Positions 12,644 through 20,487 of a stretch of DNA of 32,666 nt are shown here, piece by piece. Below the pieces are notes generated by a model. It had not been told where the DNA came from. It saw only the letters and a program-made list of their open reading frames with translations, and did not search any database. Position numbers and translations under genes: made by a program. The stretch lies in assembly GCA_045606685.1 (NCBI GenBank), contig JAZUSJ010000196.1, positions 1 through 32,666 of the forward strand. The letters run 5' to 3'. Origin of the DNA: SVQP01 sp045606685. Lineage in GTDB: Bacteria; Bacillota; Clostridia; Oscillospirales; CAG-272. Position 1 is the stretch's first letter; each line of letters starts with the position of its first letter.

Positions 12644-13725
12644 TTTGCCGCTATTGCCATCAGAGCGTCGCAGACGCGCCTTTTTGCGGTCTTTGCGGAA
12701 AACGGCAAGAGATACTGCGAACGGCTAAAAAGCGCGGAAACGGGCAAGGAACGGCCTTAAAACGCGGCAAGACGTGGACAGGCATCCGTCCGGGCTATCG
12801 TTTCGCAGACGAGGACGGCTATCACCGCGTAAGACCGACAAAGGGCGGTTTTGCGACAAAAAAAGACGCCCTTGAATGGGCGTCGTCATCGGTAGAGATC
12901 CGCGAGGGGTCTCCGAAACTTATCGAGTTGTGGGAGCAGTACAAGACGAGCGAGCTGCCGAAACTGTCGGCAAACAGGCAGAGCGCATATAAGACCGCTC
13001 GGAAGAAGCTGGAGCCGCTCATGGGTCGGCAAATCCACACGCTCACGCTGGCCGAGCTGCAAGAGCTTATAAACGAAAAATGCCCCACTTTCTACACGGC
13101 CAGGGACGTGAAAACGATCCTCAAGGCTATGTATAAGCGGGCAATGGTGGACAGTATTATTCAAAAAAACATCGCGGATTTTATCGTGCTGCCGAAGATG
13201 GAGGAACACGAAGCCACGCCGTTCACGCCGGAAGAGCTGACAAAGTTATGGAACATTTACGACAAAAAAGACTATTTTGTTCCCTATATTCTTCTGATGT
13301 GCTACACGGGCATGATGCCCGCGGAGCTGCTGGCGTGCAAAAAGGAAAACGTCGATACAGAGAAGCAGGAGATAGTCGGCTGCGGTGCTAAGACGAAAAC
13401 GAGGAAGAAGTCGGCCATCGTGTACCCGGATATCCTCGCGCCTGTTGTCGATACCATAATGGCCACGGACGGCGACAAGCTGATCCATGTAAACAAAGAT
13501 TTTTTCTACGACGAGTTTTACGCCTGCCTTGAGCGTGCGGGCGTTGAAAAGAAAGTCCCGTATAGCTGCCGACATACCTATGCGACGGAGGCCGTCAAGC
13601 TCGGCGTGCATCCGGCTGTCGTGCAGAAAATGCTCCGCCACTCGACTCAAAAGGTGCAGGAAAGATATACTCACCTGTCCGCAGAAGAGGCTCACGAAGC
13701 GGCAAAGTTATTTTCGCGTGGTTGA
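12640..13725 (+). CDS. int: Tyrosine integrase
   Basis: A 361-residue tyrosine recombinase starting at the ATG at 12640, 4 bases inside the upstream gene. It has an N-terminal four-cysteine zinc ribbon (CRYC...CGLC, residues 3-19), an AP2-like arm-binding part (KRGKTWTGIRPGYRF), a core-binding helical domain and the catalytic domain. The catalytic region has Arg II in YSCRHTYAT, His III in LRHST and the nucleophile Tyr in ERYTHL. Two positions are unusual: Box I reads TGMMPAEL where TGxRxxEL is normal (Arg to Met), and the first His of Box II is Tyr. It joins attP, just downstream, to a host tRNA-Ser gene. Confidence 0.93.
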   Translation: MICRYCHQSVADAPFCGLCGKRQEILRTAKKRGNGQGTALKRGKTWTGIRPGYRFADEDGYHRVRPTKGGFATKKDALEWASSSVEIREGSPKLIELWEQYKTSELPKLSANRQSAYKTARKKLEPLMGRQIHTLTLAELQELINEKCPTFYTARDVKTILKAMYKRAMVDSIIQKNIADFIVLPKMEEHEATPFTPEELTKLWNIYDKKDYFVPYILLMCYTGMMPAELLACKKENVDTEKQEIVGCGAKTKTRKKSAIVYPDILAPVVDTIMATDGDKLIHVNKDFFYDEFYACLERAGVEKKVPYSCRHTYATEAVKLGVHPAVVQKMLRHSTQKVQERYTHLSAEEAHEAAKLFSRG

Positions 13726-13739
13726 CAAGTGGTTGACAA
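13718..13739 (+). repeat. Integrase arm-type sites, left pair
   Basis: Two exact tandem copies of GTGGTTGACAA (13718-13728 and 13729-13739). The first overlaps the last codons and stop of the integrase gene. Together with the matching pair on the other side of the tRNA core they look like arm-binding sites for the integrase N-terminal domain. Confidence 0.75.
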
Positions 13740-13772
13740 GAAAGCCGCAAAGCATTGCAAACACTCACTTTT

Positions 13773-13842
13773 GGACTCCCCTGCTAAGGGAGTAGGGTGT
13801 CTATAAAACGCCGCGAGGGTTCAAATCCCTCCTTCTGCGCCA
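13773..13842 (+). other. attP core: 3' part of a tRNA-Ser(GCU) gene
   Basis: The sequence contains the anticodon stem-loop CTCCC-CTGCTAA-GGGAG with anticodon GCU, a long variable arm (GGTG...CGCC), the T arm GAGGG-TTCAAAT-CCCTC, the acceptor strand CTTCTGC, G and CCA (13840-13842). The D arm and 5' acceptor strand are missing. Such 3' fragments let an integrating phage rebuild the host tRNA gene, so the target is a tRNA-Ser(GCU) gene. Phage genes lie on both sides, so this is attP and not attL or attR. Confidence 0.85.
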
Positions 13843-13844
13843 AA

Positions 13845-13887
13845 GTCCCCCAAATCGTCAAAAAATGACGAAATGGGGGGCTTTTTC
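13845..13887 (+). terminator. Rho-independent terminator after integrase/attP
   Basis: CCCCCAAATCGTCA (13847-13860) and TGACGAAATGGGGG (13866-13879) form a stem with a small internal mismatch and an AAAAA loop, followed by TTTTT at 13882-13886. It would end transcripts coming from the repressor-integrase operon, or from the rebuilt tRNA gene in a lysogen. Confidence 0.85.
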
Positions 13888-14050
13888 TTTGTTTTTGTTC
13901 AATTATCCGCAAATTTGAAAAACGCGTTTTTCAGGCAAAAATGGCGCTAAATGGCAAGGAGTGGCTGTGCGTGGTTGACACGGTGGTTTACAAATCCTTG
14001 TTTGTTTGCGGGGAAATCCCCGCTGGGGAGTCGCCGCGATAAAATAGTAT
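13888..14050. other. attP right arm, non-coding
   Basis: No gene is visible. The stretch holds an 18-base perfect palindrome, TGAAAAACGCGTTTTTCA (13916-13933), and, after the right pair of integrase arm repeats, a GC hairpin (GCGGGG-AAAT-CCCCGC, 14008-14023) without a U tract. The palindrome could be a site for IHF-like bending proteins, excisionase or another dimeric regulator; none is proven. Confidence 0.6.
13971..13993 (+). repeat. Integrase arm-type sites, right pair
   Basis: GTGGTTGACAC (13971-13981) and GTGGTTTACAA (13983-13993) repeat the left-arm unit GTGGTTGACAA with one change each, in the same orientation and with 12-base spacing. A weaker half copy (GTGGCTGTGC) lies immediately before them. 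Confidence 0.7.
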
Positions 14051-14251
14051 TTACTTCTCGGCAGGCGCTTCCGGGAGACCCGTTGCGATGCTGTTAAGAA
14101 TGGAGAGAAGACCGGCGAGGGCGGCGCTGGACAGAACGAGCAGCCAGTTGACCTCTTCGATCAGAGCCGTGGTGCCGATGGTAGCGATGGCCGTCTGGCA
14201 GATGGTACGGATCGCGCGGATCAGGGCAGCTTTCCAGAATACTTTGTTCAT
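14051..14251 (-). CDS. Holin
   Basis: Sixty-six residues with two hydrophobic helices (AIRTICQTAIATIGTTALI and LLVLSSAALAGLLSILNSIA) and charged ends, the layout of r1t-type phage holins. It would form membrane holes that let the endolysin out. It lies last in the late operon, two genes after the endolysin. A GAGGATAAAATC site precedes the ATG at 14251. Confidence 0.85.
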   Translation of the reverse strand: MNKVFWKAALIRAIRTICQTAIATIGTTALIEEVNWLLVLSSAALAGLLSILNSIATGLPEAPAEK

Positions 14252-14255
14252 GATT

Positions 14256-14570
14256 TTATCCTCCGTGTGCTTTTTCGTTAAGGTGTTTTTCGATCTTGTT
14301 TATAGCTTCGGTCACAGGCCCGTTTGCGCCCAATTCTTTGACTCCTTTGAGGCAGGCCAAGATCCCGAATGTGAGGAGCGCCAGCTCCTCGTTGTTTTCT
14401 TTGATGGCGGCGTCGTGTTTCTTAACCATTTCCCCCGTATCGTCCTTTTTGTCCTCTTTCGCGGCCTTTCGCTCGGCTTTCCACTTCCAGCGGTCGTGGA
14501 TCGCGTTTATGAGCGCGACGCCGCCGGCCCCGCCGAGAAAGGCCAGAAGGAAGGTTTTTAGCACTTCCAT
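14256..14570 (-). CDS. Membrane-anchored lysis-cassette protein (holin-like)
   Basis: A 104-residue protein with one N-terminal membrane helix (VLKTFLLAFLGGAGGVALIN), then a highly charged, helical domain (WKWKAERKAAKEDKKDD and KKHDAAIKENNEELALL) and a weaker hydrophobic stretch (LLTFGILACLKG). Its place between endolysin and holin suggests a holin partner, an antiholin or a second membrane-acting lysis protein. No family can be fixed. Confidence 0.65.
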   Translation of the reverse strand: MEVLKTFLLAFLGGAGGVALINAIHDRWKWKAERKAAKEDKKDDTGEMVKKHDAAIKENNEELALLTFGILACLKGVKELGANGPVTEAINKIEKHLNEKAHGG

Positions 14571-14571
14571 A

Positions 14572-15474
14572 CTAAACCACCCCCAATAAGGCTTTTCTTG
14601 TGTCGTGTTCTGCTATACCCGTGACCGGGAGATTGCGTTTTCTCTGAAACGATCGGACAGCCTCCTGCGTGAAGTTCCCGAAGATGCCGTCTGGCGTCTC
14701 TGCACCGCGCCAGTCGCGCTTACCGCCGCAGTTGTAGCCCTGGGCGATCAGCTCGCCCTGGAGAGCTTTGACCGCGTCACCCGTGTCGCCGTGCATGAGA
14801 ACGGGAACACCCGAAATCGTGAACGTGTCAACGGTGGGCGCGTCCGGCTCTGGATCTGGCTCTGCGGGCGTCGGATCTGGCTGGGCTTCACCGTTGACCA
14901 TAGCAATAAACCGCTCGGAAAGGGCTTCGTCGCCGTCCACGGGGGCGTTATAGCCGTCGATCCGTGCGTGATCGGTGTATTGCCACACATCGCAGGAAAT
15001 CTTTGGTTTCATGCCCCACGAAGCCGCCCACACGATCACGTCGTCGCCGACGTAGGACGGGCCGACCTTCGCCCAAAGCTGTCCGCCGCTCCCGTATGCT
15101 CCGGCGATATATCCGGCGGCTTTTACCTCATCGCAAAACGCTTTCACGACTGCCGTCAATGCGCTGTCAGAAAGGGCGAGTTGCGCTCCGTCCTCCACGT
15201 CGATGTAGAGGCCGAGCGGGAGCTTGCGGCCTTTGAGCAGTTCGACCGCCCGCTTCGCCTCACGTCTTGCTGCGTCCTCGGTGACGGCATGAGAGAACAC
15301 ATAAGCGCCGACCGGGATTTTTGCGAGGGCGTAAAACTCGTCAAAACACGGGTCTGTCCACGTCTGTCCCTCCGCGATTTTGAAAATAGCGAAGTCAACC
15401 TTATTCAATGCAGCGGCAGTTATTCCGTTTTGCCACGAGGAAATGTCGATGCCGTGAAGATCGGATATGTTCAT
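14572..15474 (-). CDS. Endolysin: GH25 lysozyme with peptidoglycan-binding domain
   Basis: A 300-residue enzyme. The N-terminal domain is a GH25 muramidase: GIDISSWQNG with Asp10, and LGLYIDVEDG with the catalytic pair Asp92 and Glu94. A proline-acidic linker (DPTPAEPDPEPDAP) joins it to a C-terminal PG_binding_1 domain (AVKALQGELIAQGY, DGIFGNFTQEAVRSFQ). It cuts the glycan chain of the host wall at the end of infection. There is no signal peptide, so it needs the holin. The ATG at 15474 follows GAGGAG and overlaps the upstream stop; an ATG 27 bases earlier is less likely. Confidence 0.95.
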   Translation of the reverse strand: MNISDLHGIDISSWQNGITAAALNKVDFAIFKIAEGQTWTDPCFDEFYALAKIPVGAYVFSHAVTEDAARREAKRAVELLKGRKLPLGLYIDVEDGAQLALSDSALTAVVKAFCDEVKAAGYIAGAYGSGGQLWAKVGPSYVGDDVIVWAASWGMKPKISCDVWQYTDHARIDGYNAPVDGDEALSERFIAMVNGEAQPDPTPAEPDPEPDAPTVDTFTISGVPVLMHGDTGDAVKALQGELIAQGYNCGGKRDWRGAETPDGIFGNFTQEAVRSFQRKRNLPVTGIAEHDTRKALLGVV

Positions 15475-15704
15475 GTCTGCTCCTCTTCTGCGGCTTTCCA
15501 CGAGTCCCTGAGATAGACGGAGTTATCCATGTCCGTAATCATGGCCTCAACAAAAACTGCGTCCGGGTCATGCCCGTAGGCATAAGCGCCCAGATATGCG
15601 TGGTAGCCCTGCTCGGCAGCGTCGAGGGTGTCGTGGATGACAATGCCCTTTGAGGTTGCGGTCTTCCCGACCTTGATCTGATGCAGAAAATATTTATTTG
15701 CCAT
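15471..15704 (-). CDS. Small conserved late phage protein
   Basis: Seventy-seven residues: MANKYFLHQIKVGKTATSKG, then LDAAEQGYHAYLGAYAYGHD and a VFVEAMITD strand. Small proteins of this pattern commonly stand just before the endolysin in Firmicutes phages and have no known role. An AAGGAGGGC site precedes the ATG at 15704. Confidence 0.7.
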   Translation of the reverse strand: MANKYFLHQIKVGKTATSKGIVIHDTLDAAEQGYHAYLGAYAYGHDPDAVFVEAMITDMDNSVYLRDSWKAAEEEQT

Positions 15705-15716
15705 GTGTTGCCCTCC

Positions 15717-16223
15717 TTATGATACTGTGCAGCCGAAGCACAAGAAACGACGGAAAACAGATTTGGCTCCAGCTTTCGTATTTTGTAAAACGATACGGAT
15801 TTTGTCTCCATTTGCCACGACAATAGGAGCTGCTGCCGCCGCGCCGAATCCCGCTGCGTTTGAAGTATCGTATCTCGAACCAGCCCCCATAATCAATGTG
15901 CCGTTGTGATATATAGCCACAGTATATTGCCCGTAGTCGTTTGCGTAAGAAACTATCGACGCACACACAATAACAACACCGTCGCCGCTCACCGTGTAAG
16001 TCGCGTCCGCAAGGTAGGTCGTCCCGCTCAAAGAAGTGTTTAAGACGATTACCGTCGGCATAGGCGAAGCTCCAAGATTGGTACGCGCATCTGCGGCGTT
16101 GTCCGCTTCTGTGCCGCCCTCGCTGATTGGAACGGGGGCGGCGAAATTAGCCGAAAGCGAAAGCTTCTGGAAAGGGTCAGAGGCAGACTCTCTGAATTTG
16201 AGGCTGTTGGTTACAAGTAGCAT
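15717..16223 (-). CDS. Tail-tip or minor fibre protein
   Basis: A 168-residue protein. The N-terminal region contains ISEGGTEADNAADARTNLGA, the repeat-like motif seen in many phage tail fibres before the adhesin part. The rest is beta-rich and low in charge (TYLADATYTVSGDGVVIVCA, YTVAIYHNGTLIMGAGSRYD), like a small head or knob domain. It lies immediately downstream of the large receptor-binding candidate and probably joins it in the baseplate. GGAGG precedes the ATG at 16223. Confidence 0.7.
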   Translation of the reverse strand: MLLVTNSLKFRESASDPFQKLSLSANFAAPVPISEGGTEADNAADARTNLGASPMPTVIVLNTSLSGTTYLADATYTVSGDGVVIVCASIVSYANDYGQYTVAIYHNGTLIMGAGSRYDTSNAAGFGAAAAAPIVVANGDKIRIVLQNTKAGAKSVFRRFLCFGCTVS

Positions 16224-16229
16224 AGACCC

Positions 16230-18197
16230 TCACCTCCACCGACCAATTGCTATCCACCAAATTTTCAAGGTCTCGCTGCTGCTCAAAGTTCTAGGTGTAT
16301 AGTCCCAAGCTCTGATGTAAGCGGACGATTCCGTAGACAGAGAAACATCATGGCCTATTGCAACAGCTCCGCCGCTGACGAATTTAGATGACCCGAACAC
16401 TCGGTAATTTGTGTCAACAAAAGGTATCGGCAAGCTTATAGAAACCGGCATCTGATACGTTTGCCCAACATATTGAGCGGTTGAGCCTTGTTGGACTATT
16501 AAACTGCCCCATTGGATAAGCGTACCGTCAGGCATCTTGCAATGTCCGCTCGCGCTGTCGAAATCGCTCAATTCCAGCACTTGATGCACCGAGCCGTCAT
16601 CGTCCGTGTCAATCCACACCAGCTCGTCACCTGTTGGCTGCGTGTCGGATATGGCAATGCCGGGAGCGCTCCCGATAATACTACCTTCTACCTCAAGATC
16701 GCCGCCTATATGCACATCCCAATCGTCCGCGATTTCGAACGTCTTGTTATACTCGCTGACCTTGCCGATCGCTATGCCGCCGTTCTCCCCCGCTCCCCAG
16801 TTCATGCGCGTGGAGGCGGTCGGGAGGACAAGCTCCGCGACCGCTGCGCTCTGTCCTGTCGAGAAATCATCCTCAAGGACGAGCTGCACGTTGTAGGTGC
16901 TGTTGGTGTCGACGGCTATCGGCTGAGAAACGCCCGTTTCCGTGTACGCGGAGAGCGTGATCGTTGCGGTCGACCATGTCGAAGCGGAGATTTTTTTGTA
17001 TTTTACCGTCAGCGTTTTTGCGTTCTGATTGCCGAGCGGTGATACCTCCACGGAATAACCGACCGCCATGTAAGCCCCGGCGTTGTTTTCCGTCCCGTCT
17101 GCGTTGCAGCGGTGAGCAGAAAATGAGCTGATCTTCGGCGCGTCATAGTCGTAAATTTGAATCGTTGCGCTTGCGGTCGCCGTTTGCCCTCGGCTGTCAC
17201 GGATGGTAGCCGAGATTCCCGTGTTATTGACGGACAAAATAAAATCGGTCGTTGCCGGGGAGCTTGTATAACTCGCGCCGTTTGCGGTAATCTGCGTCGT
17301 GGCAAGCGTCGCGCCATAGGCAAGCGTCGGCGTGAGCGTGACGGTGATTTTCGACTTGCCCTTGACAAAGCGCCCGTATGTCGTGAGGTTGCCTGTCGGG
17401 TCTGCCGTTGCAATCGAGACAGACGGGGCAACGTCGGCAGCTTTGAGCGTGAGCGTACAAGTCGCGGTCGATTGGCCGAGCAGCGTGTCGCCGTTGTACG
17501 TCTCGCAGATGATGGTCGCGGTCGCCGCCATCGCGTTCGTGATCAGCGGGGCATAGGTAGCCAGCGCGGGAGTCCATGTGAGCGTCGGGTATGTCGAGCC
17601 TTTGGTCATCAAGGTCTCGGTATTCCCCGCGCACGTCACTTTGACCGTGTGCGTAAAATCAGCGTTAAACCGCGACAGGGTGATCGTGACAGGCTCGCCG
17701 ATGTAAGCGTCCGTCGCGGTGACGGTCGTGATGCGCGGGCGCTTCGTGAGCGCGACGCTTTTCGTTGCCGTTGTGCGGATACCGAAAACGCCGTAGGTCG
17801 TATTTTTTACGCCGAAGCACGAACGATTGTCCGCGTTTGCCGTGCCGCCTGTCAGAGAGACAGACATAGAGCCGGAGCCGTCATCGTTGAGCGGAATCCA
17901 TACTGTCGCGCCTGTCCCGCTCGACGAGATATACGAATAGCTCGTCGAAAGCTGCACCTGATACGATCCGGCGTTCATAGACAGGACGGTCGTCCCGTTG
18001 AAAGTGAGCGTACCATAAGCCACGCTCGACCCGATGTATCCGGCGGAAGTGTAGATATAAACGCCGTCAAGCCTTACCTTCGTGCGGTTGTTCACGAGGT
18101 CATATTCGACCTCCGTAAAGTCTACGCGGATATAGTTGGTCGGCGCGGTGCTGAATTTAGGGTTTCTATAACTGTCTGAAAAATATACGCTTGCCAT
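16230..18197 (-). CDS. Large distal tail / receptor-binding protein (DUF859-like)
   Basis: About 655 residues from the ATG at 18197 (GGGGAG site). The N-terminal 160 residues are Ser/Thr/Tyr/Gly-rich beta structure (FSDSYRNPKFSTAPTNYIRV). The middle is Ig-like repeats, with RITTVTATDAYIGEPVTITL as the start of one. An AIGKV motif (NGGIAIGKVSEYNKTF, typical of DUF859 tail proteins) precedes a C-terminal domain (CKMPDGTLIQWGSL to KIWWIAIGRW) found at the tips of host-recognising fibres. It most likely binds the host surface; the order of domains fits the DUF859 type of Firmicutes phages. Confidence 0.75.
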   Translation of the reverse strand: MASVYFSDSYRNPKFSTAPTNYIRVDFTEVEYDLVNNRTKVRLDGVYIYTSAGYIGSSVAYGTLTFNGTTVLSMNAGSYQVQLSTSYSYISSSGTGATVWIPLNDDGSGSMSVSLTGGTANADNRSCFGVKNTTYGVFGIRTTATKSVALTKRPRITTVTATDAYIGEPVTITLSRFNADFTHTVKVTCAGNTETLMTKGSTYPTLTWTPALATYAPLITNAMAATATIICETYNGDTLLGQSTATCTLTLKAADVAPSVSIATADPTGNLTTYGRFVKGKSKITVTLTPTLAYGATLATTQITANGASYTSSPATTDFILSVNNTGISATIRDSRGQTATASATIQIYDYDAPKISSFSAHRCNADGTENNAGAYMAVGYSVEVSPLGNQNAKTLTVKYKKISASTWSTATITLSAYTETGVSQPIAVDTNSTYNVQLVLEDDFSTGQSAAVAELVLPTASTRMNWGAGENGGIAIGKVSEYNKTFEIADDWDVHIGGDLEVEGSIIGSAPGIAISDTQPTGDELVWIDTDDDGSVHQVLELSDFDSASGHCKMPDGTLIQWGSLIVQQGSTAQYVGQTYQMPVSISLPIPFVDTNYRVFGSSKFVSGGAVAIGHDVSLSTESSAYIRAWDYTPRTLSSSETLKIWWIAIGRWR

Positions 18198-18199
18198 GT

Positions 18200-19855
18200 T
18201 CAACTCCCCACCCATGTGAAGTCGAGCGAGCCGTTCGTGCGCGGAATAAAAGCAAAATTTCCGAGGATCAACCGACCGCCGACAGGAATCCTCAAAGTAA
18301 TGGGCGCGACGAAATCCGAGGCCGTCCAGTACGTCATGGCCACGCCGTTGACGTAGATGCCGATACGGTCGTTTTCGACCTTGAGCGTGACCTCGTTCCC
18401 GATTTCGCCGAGCGTGATCGTGCCGCCCGCCATCTGAATGTACGATTGCAAGCTGTTGAATTTCGCGTCGGCCTGCGCTTGAACGTCCTGCACGTCTTGT
18501 TGCAGATTTGAGAAGTCGATGCGGATGCCGTCGGCGGTCTGCTGCACGGTGGTCGCAACGGCGGAAACAAGGCCGTCCGTCTCGCCTTTGGTGTAATAGC
18601 TCTCCGTAACGGTGAGCATAATATTGCTCTCGCTCTGCTCGATTGCGCTCTGGTTGCGGCGCTCGACCTCCGCGATCTGCGTAGCGGTTTCCTGCGCGAC
18701 ATTGGCCTCAACGGTCTGCATGGCTGCGGCAAGGTCGCGTTTGTTCGTCTCGGTGAGAGACAAGGTTGTCGCGCCGAGCGTGAGCTGATTGTTTGCATGA
18801 TTGAGGAGGTCGGTTTCAAGCTTCTGCACAAGGTAGGTCGCCGCGAGGTTGTGCGCTCCGTGCCAATCGTCAAGGATTTGGACATATGTGCCGAGGGAGA
18901 AAGTGTTGAAGTCGTACCCGGCTGCGGAGAGATCCGCGGCCGTGATGGTCACGGTTGATGGGAGCTGCCGCACGATTGCGAGTTCAGCAATGGCCTTTGT
19001 CAAAAGGTTTGTGTCGACGGTCACATCGTCCCACGTCACGACCTTGACGATGCGGGAGCCGTATTGCGTCTCCGCGGCCACGGAATAGACGATGTCGCCC
19101 TCTTTGCAGATGTCCGTGTCCGTATAGTCCGCAATGCCCTCGATCGTGAGCCGCTGCTGCGTCTCTTCGTCAGCTTTGCCAAGCGGCAGAATGGCCGTCG
19201 CGATTTCCGCGCCTTTTCTCTCGGTCGAGATGCCCAGCAGATTGACTCCGGCCTTTATCGGCTGATTTGCCAAGACGGAGAAGTCCGCAAGGTAATCGAG
19301 ATAACTGACGCCGTTTTCGTGGCGTATCCACAGATAGCCGCCGAGCGTGTCGAGCAACCCTTCGTTGATGAGCTGCCACGTTGTCGAATACTCCGTGTCA
19401 GAGCGCGAGATATAGTTGTTCGGGTCTGTGACCGTTACCGTGCCGACGGTGAAACGGCGGTCGGCAGAGACTTGCTCGTTGTGTCTCCCGACAAGGAATG
19501 CGAGATAGTCCGCAGGGGTCGCGTGGTCTTCGTCTTCCGGGAAGACAAACGGCCTCTGTATGCTATCGTTAAAGAAAGCAAGCTCCCCCTCGCACAAGCA
19601 CTCCCGCTCGTTGTGCCAGCCAATCACGTCGTCGATCATACGGCTGCGGCTTTTCAACGTGCCGTTGTAGGACGCGAGGAGCGTGCTTTTCAGCCTGTCG
19701 ATGCTGCCGTATGCCGGAGATTGCGGATAGAGCGTAAAAATCAGCGAGTCGGCCTTATTCAGCTCTTGCGTGAGCTTCGCGGCCGTGAGCTTATAAGCAG
19801 GGAGGCGCGGATCGTAAACGACCGCGCCCGCCTCTGTGTTTATTGTCCAGCTCAC
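18200..19855 (-). CDS. Tail-associated protein (Tal, baseplate hub)
   Basis: About 551 residues. The first 370 resemble the Tal/gp27-like hub (YKLTAAKLTQELNKADSLIF, WQLINEGLLDTLGGYLWIRH, YDFNTFSLGTYVQILDD). After that come a long helical segment (AAMQTVEANVAQETATQIAE) and a C-terminal beta part. It follows Dit, as Tal proteins do, and forms the cell-facing hub through which DNA leaves. I see no clear endopeptidase or lysozyme motif. The GTG at 19855, with GGGAGG upstream and a GTGA overlap with Dit, is preferred over an ATG 18 bases earlier. Confidence 0.82.
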   Translation of the reverse strand: MSWTINTEAGAVVYDPRLPAYKLTAAKLTQELNKADSLIFTLYPQSPAYGSIDRLKSTLLASYNGTLKSRSRMIDDVIGWHNERECLCEGELAFFNDSIQRPFVFPEDEDHATPADYLAFLVGRHNEQVSADRRFTVGTVTVTDPNNYISRSDTEYSTTWQLINEGLLDTLGGYLWIRHENGVSYLDYLADFSVLANQPIKAGVNLLGISTERKGAEIATAILPLGKADEETQQRLTIEGIADYTDTDICKEGDIVYSVAAETQYGSRIVKVVTWDDVTVDTNLLTKAIAELAIVRQLPSTVTITAADLSAAGYDFNTFSLGTYVQILDDWHGAHNLAATYLVQKLETDLLNHANNQLTLGATTLSLTETNKRDLAAAMQTVEANVAQETATQIAEVERRNQSAIEQSESNIMLTVTESYYTKGETDGLVSAVATTVQQTADGIRIDFSNLQQDVQDVQAQADAKFNSLQSYIQMAGGTITLGEIGNEVTLKVENDRIGIYVNGVAMTYWTASDFVAPITLRIPVGGRLILGNFAFIPRTNGSLDFTWVGS

Positions 19856-20487
19856 AACGATCCCTCCCGCCATGTGAAGGTAACGGTCGCGGAGCCGGTT
19901 ATGGTGATTTCAGTTTCCCCGGCTGGGAGGACGAGCTGCGGGATTGTCTGCTCCCCTGCGGAGATCGCGACGCTGTGTCCGTCCCAGGCTATCGTTGCCG
20001 AGCCTGTCGACGTGACGGTCGGCACGACGGGCATACCTTCGTTCGCGAGGGTGACAGTTCCCGCCCCGCTCGTCACGGTGGTCTCGGCGTTTTTCAGTTT
20101 GTACGGCTCGGCGGTCATTTTGACAGGGATCTGTCCGCTGTTATAGCCGCTCACGCCGCCGAAGCTGATGATGCCATGCCAGTAATGGCTCGAATCGTCC
20201 GGGAGGACAAGGGAAACCTCGCGTCCGTGCCAGAGGTTGCGGATTGCGGCGAGCGCCGTCGCTCTGTCTGCGTCCGTCATGCGTTTCGCAAGCGTGAACG
20301 AGATTTCCCTGTTGTTGTAAACGGGATAGCCCTGCGGCGAATAGCTCATGTTGAGGGAGCCGTTGCCGCCGGGAATGTCAACGAGGTTTTCCTTGAGCGT
20401 CGGCTCGCCAATTTTGAGATCAGCGCAAAGGAAAAGGCCGTAAGCCGTCAACGTGTTTGTCCCGTTGATGGTGACGCCGTGAAGCAT
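19852..20487 (-). CDS. Distal tail protein (Dit)
   Basis: A 211-residue protein between tape measure and Tal. VDIPGGNGSLNMSYSPQGYP and NREISFTLAKRMTDADRATA, then AIRNLWHGREVSLVLPDDSS, form the N-terminal belt domain of siphophage Dit. The C-terminal 90 residues are a small beta (galectin-like) domain. It forms the ring at the tail end that holds the baseplate. The start at 20487 abuts the tape measure stop. Confidence 0.85.
   Translation of the reverse strand: MLHGVTINGTNTLTAYGLFLCADLKIGEPTLKENLVDIPGGNGSLNMSYSPQGYPVYNNREISFTLAKRMTDADRATALAAIRNLWHGREVSLVLPDDSSHYWHGIISFGGVSGYNSGQIPVKMTAEPYKLKNAETTVTSGAGTVTLANEGMPVVPTVTSTGSATIAWDGHSVAISAGEQTIPQLVLPAGETEITITGSATVTFTWREGSL

Noticed and set aside
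14008..14023. GC hairpin GCGGGG-AAAT-CCCCGC as a late terminator
   Set aside because: Neither strand has a U tract after the stem, so it is not supported as a rho-independent terminator.
15717..18197. Tail fibre genes as targets of a diversity-generating retroelement
   Set aside because: No reverse transcriptase gene and no template or variable repeat pair is visible anywhere in the window.
17157..20146. Long plus-strand open frames (about 340 and 360 codons)
   Set aside because: They are antisense to the receptor-binding, Tal and Dit genes, have no ribosome site and give Arg-rich sequences without recognisable domains.
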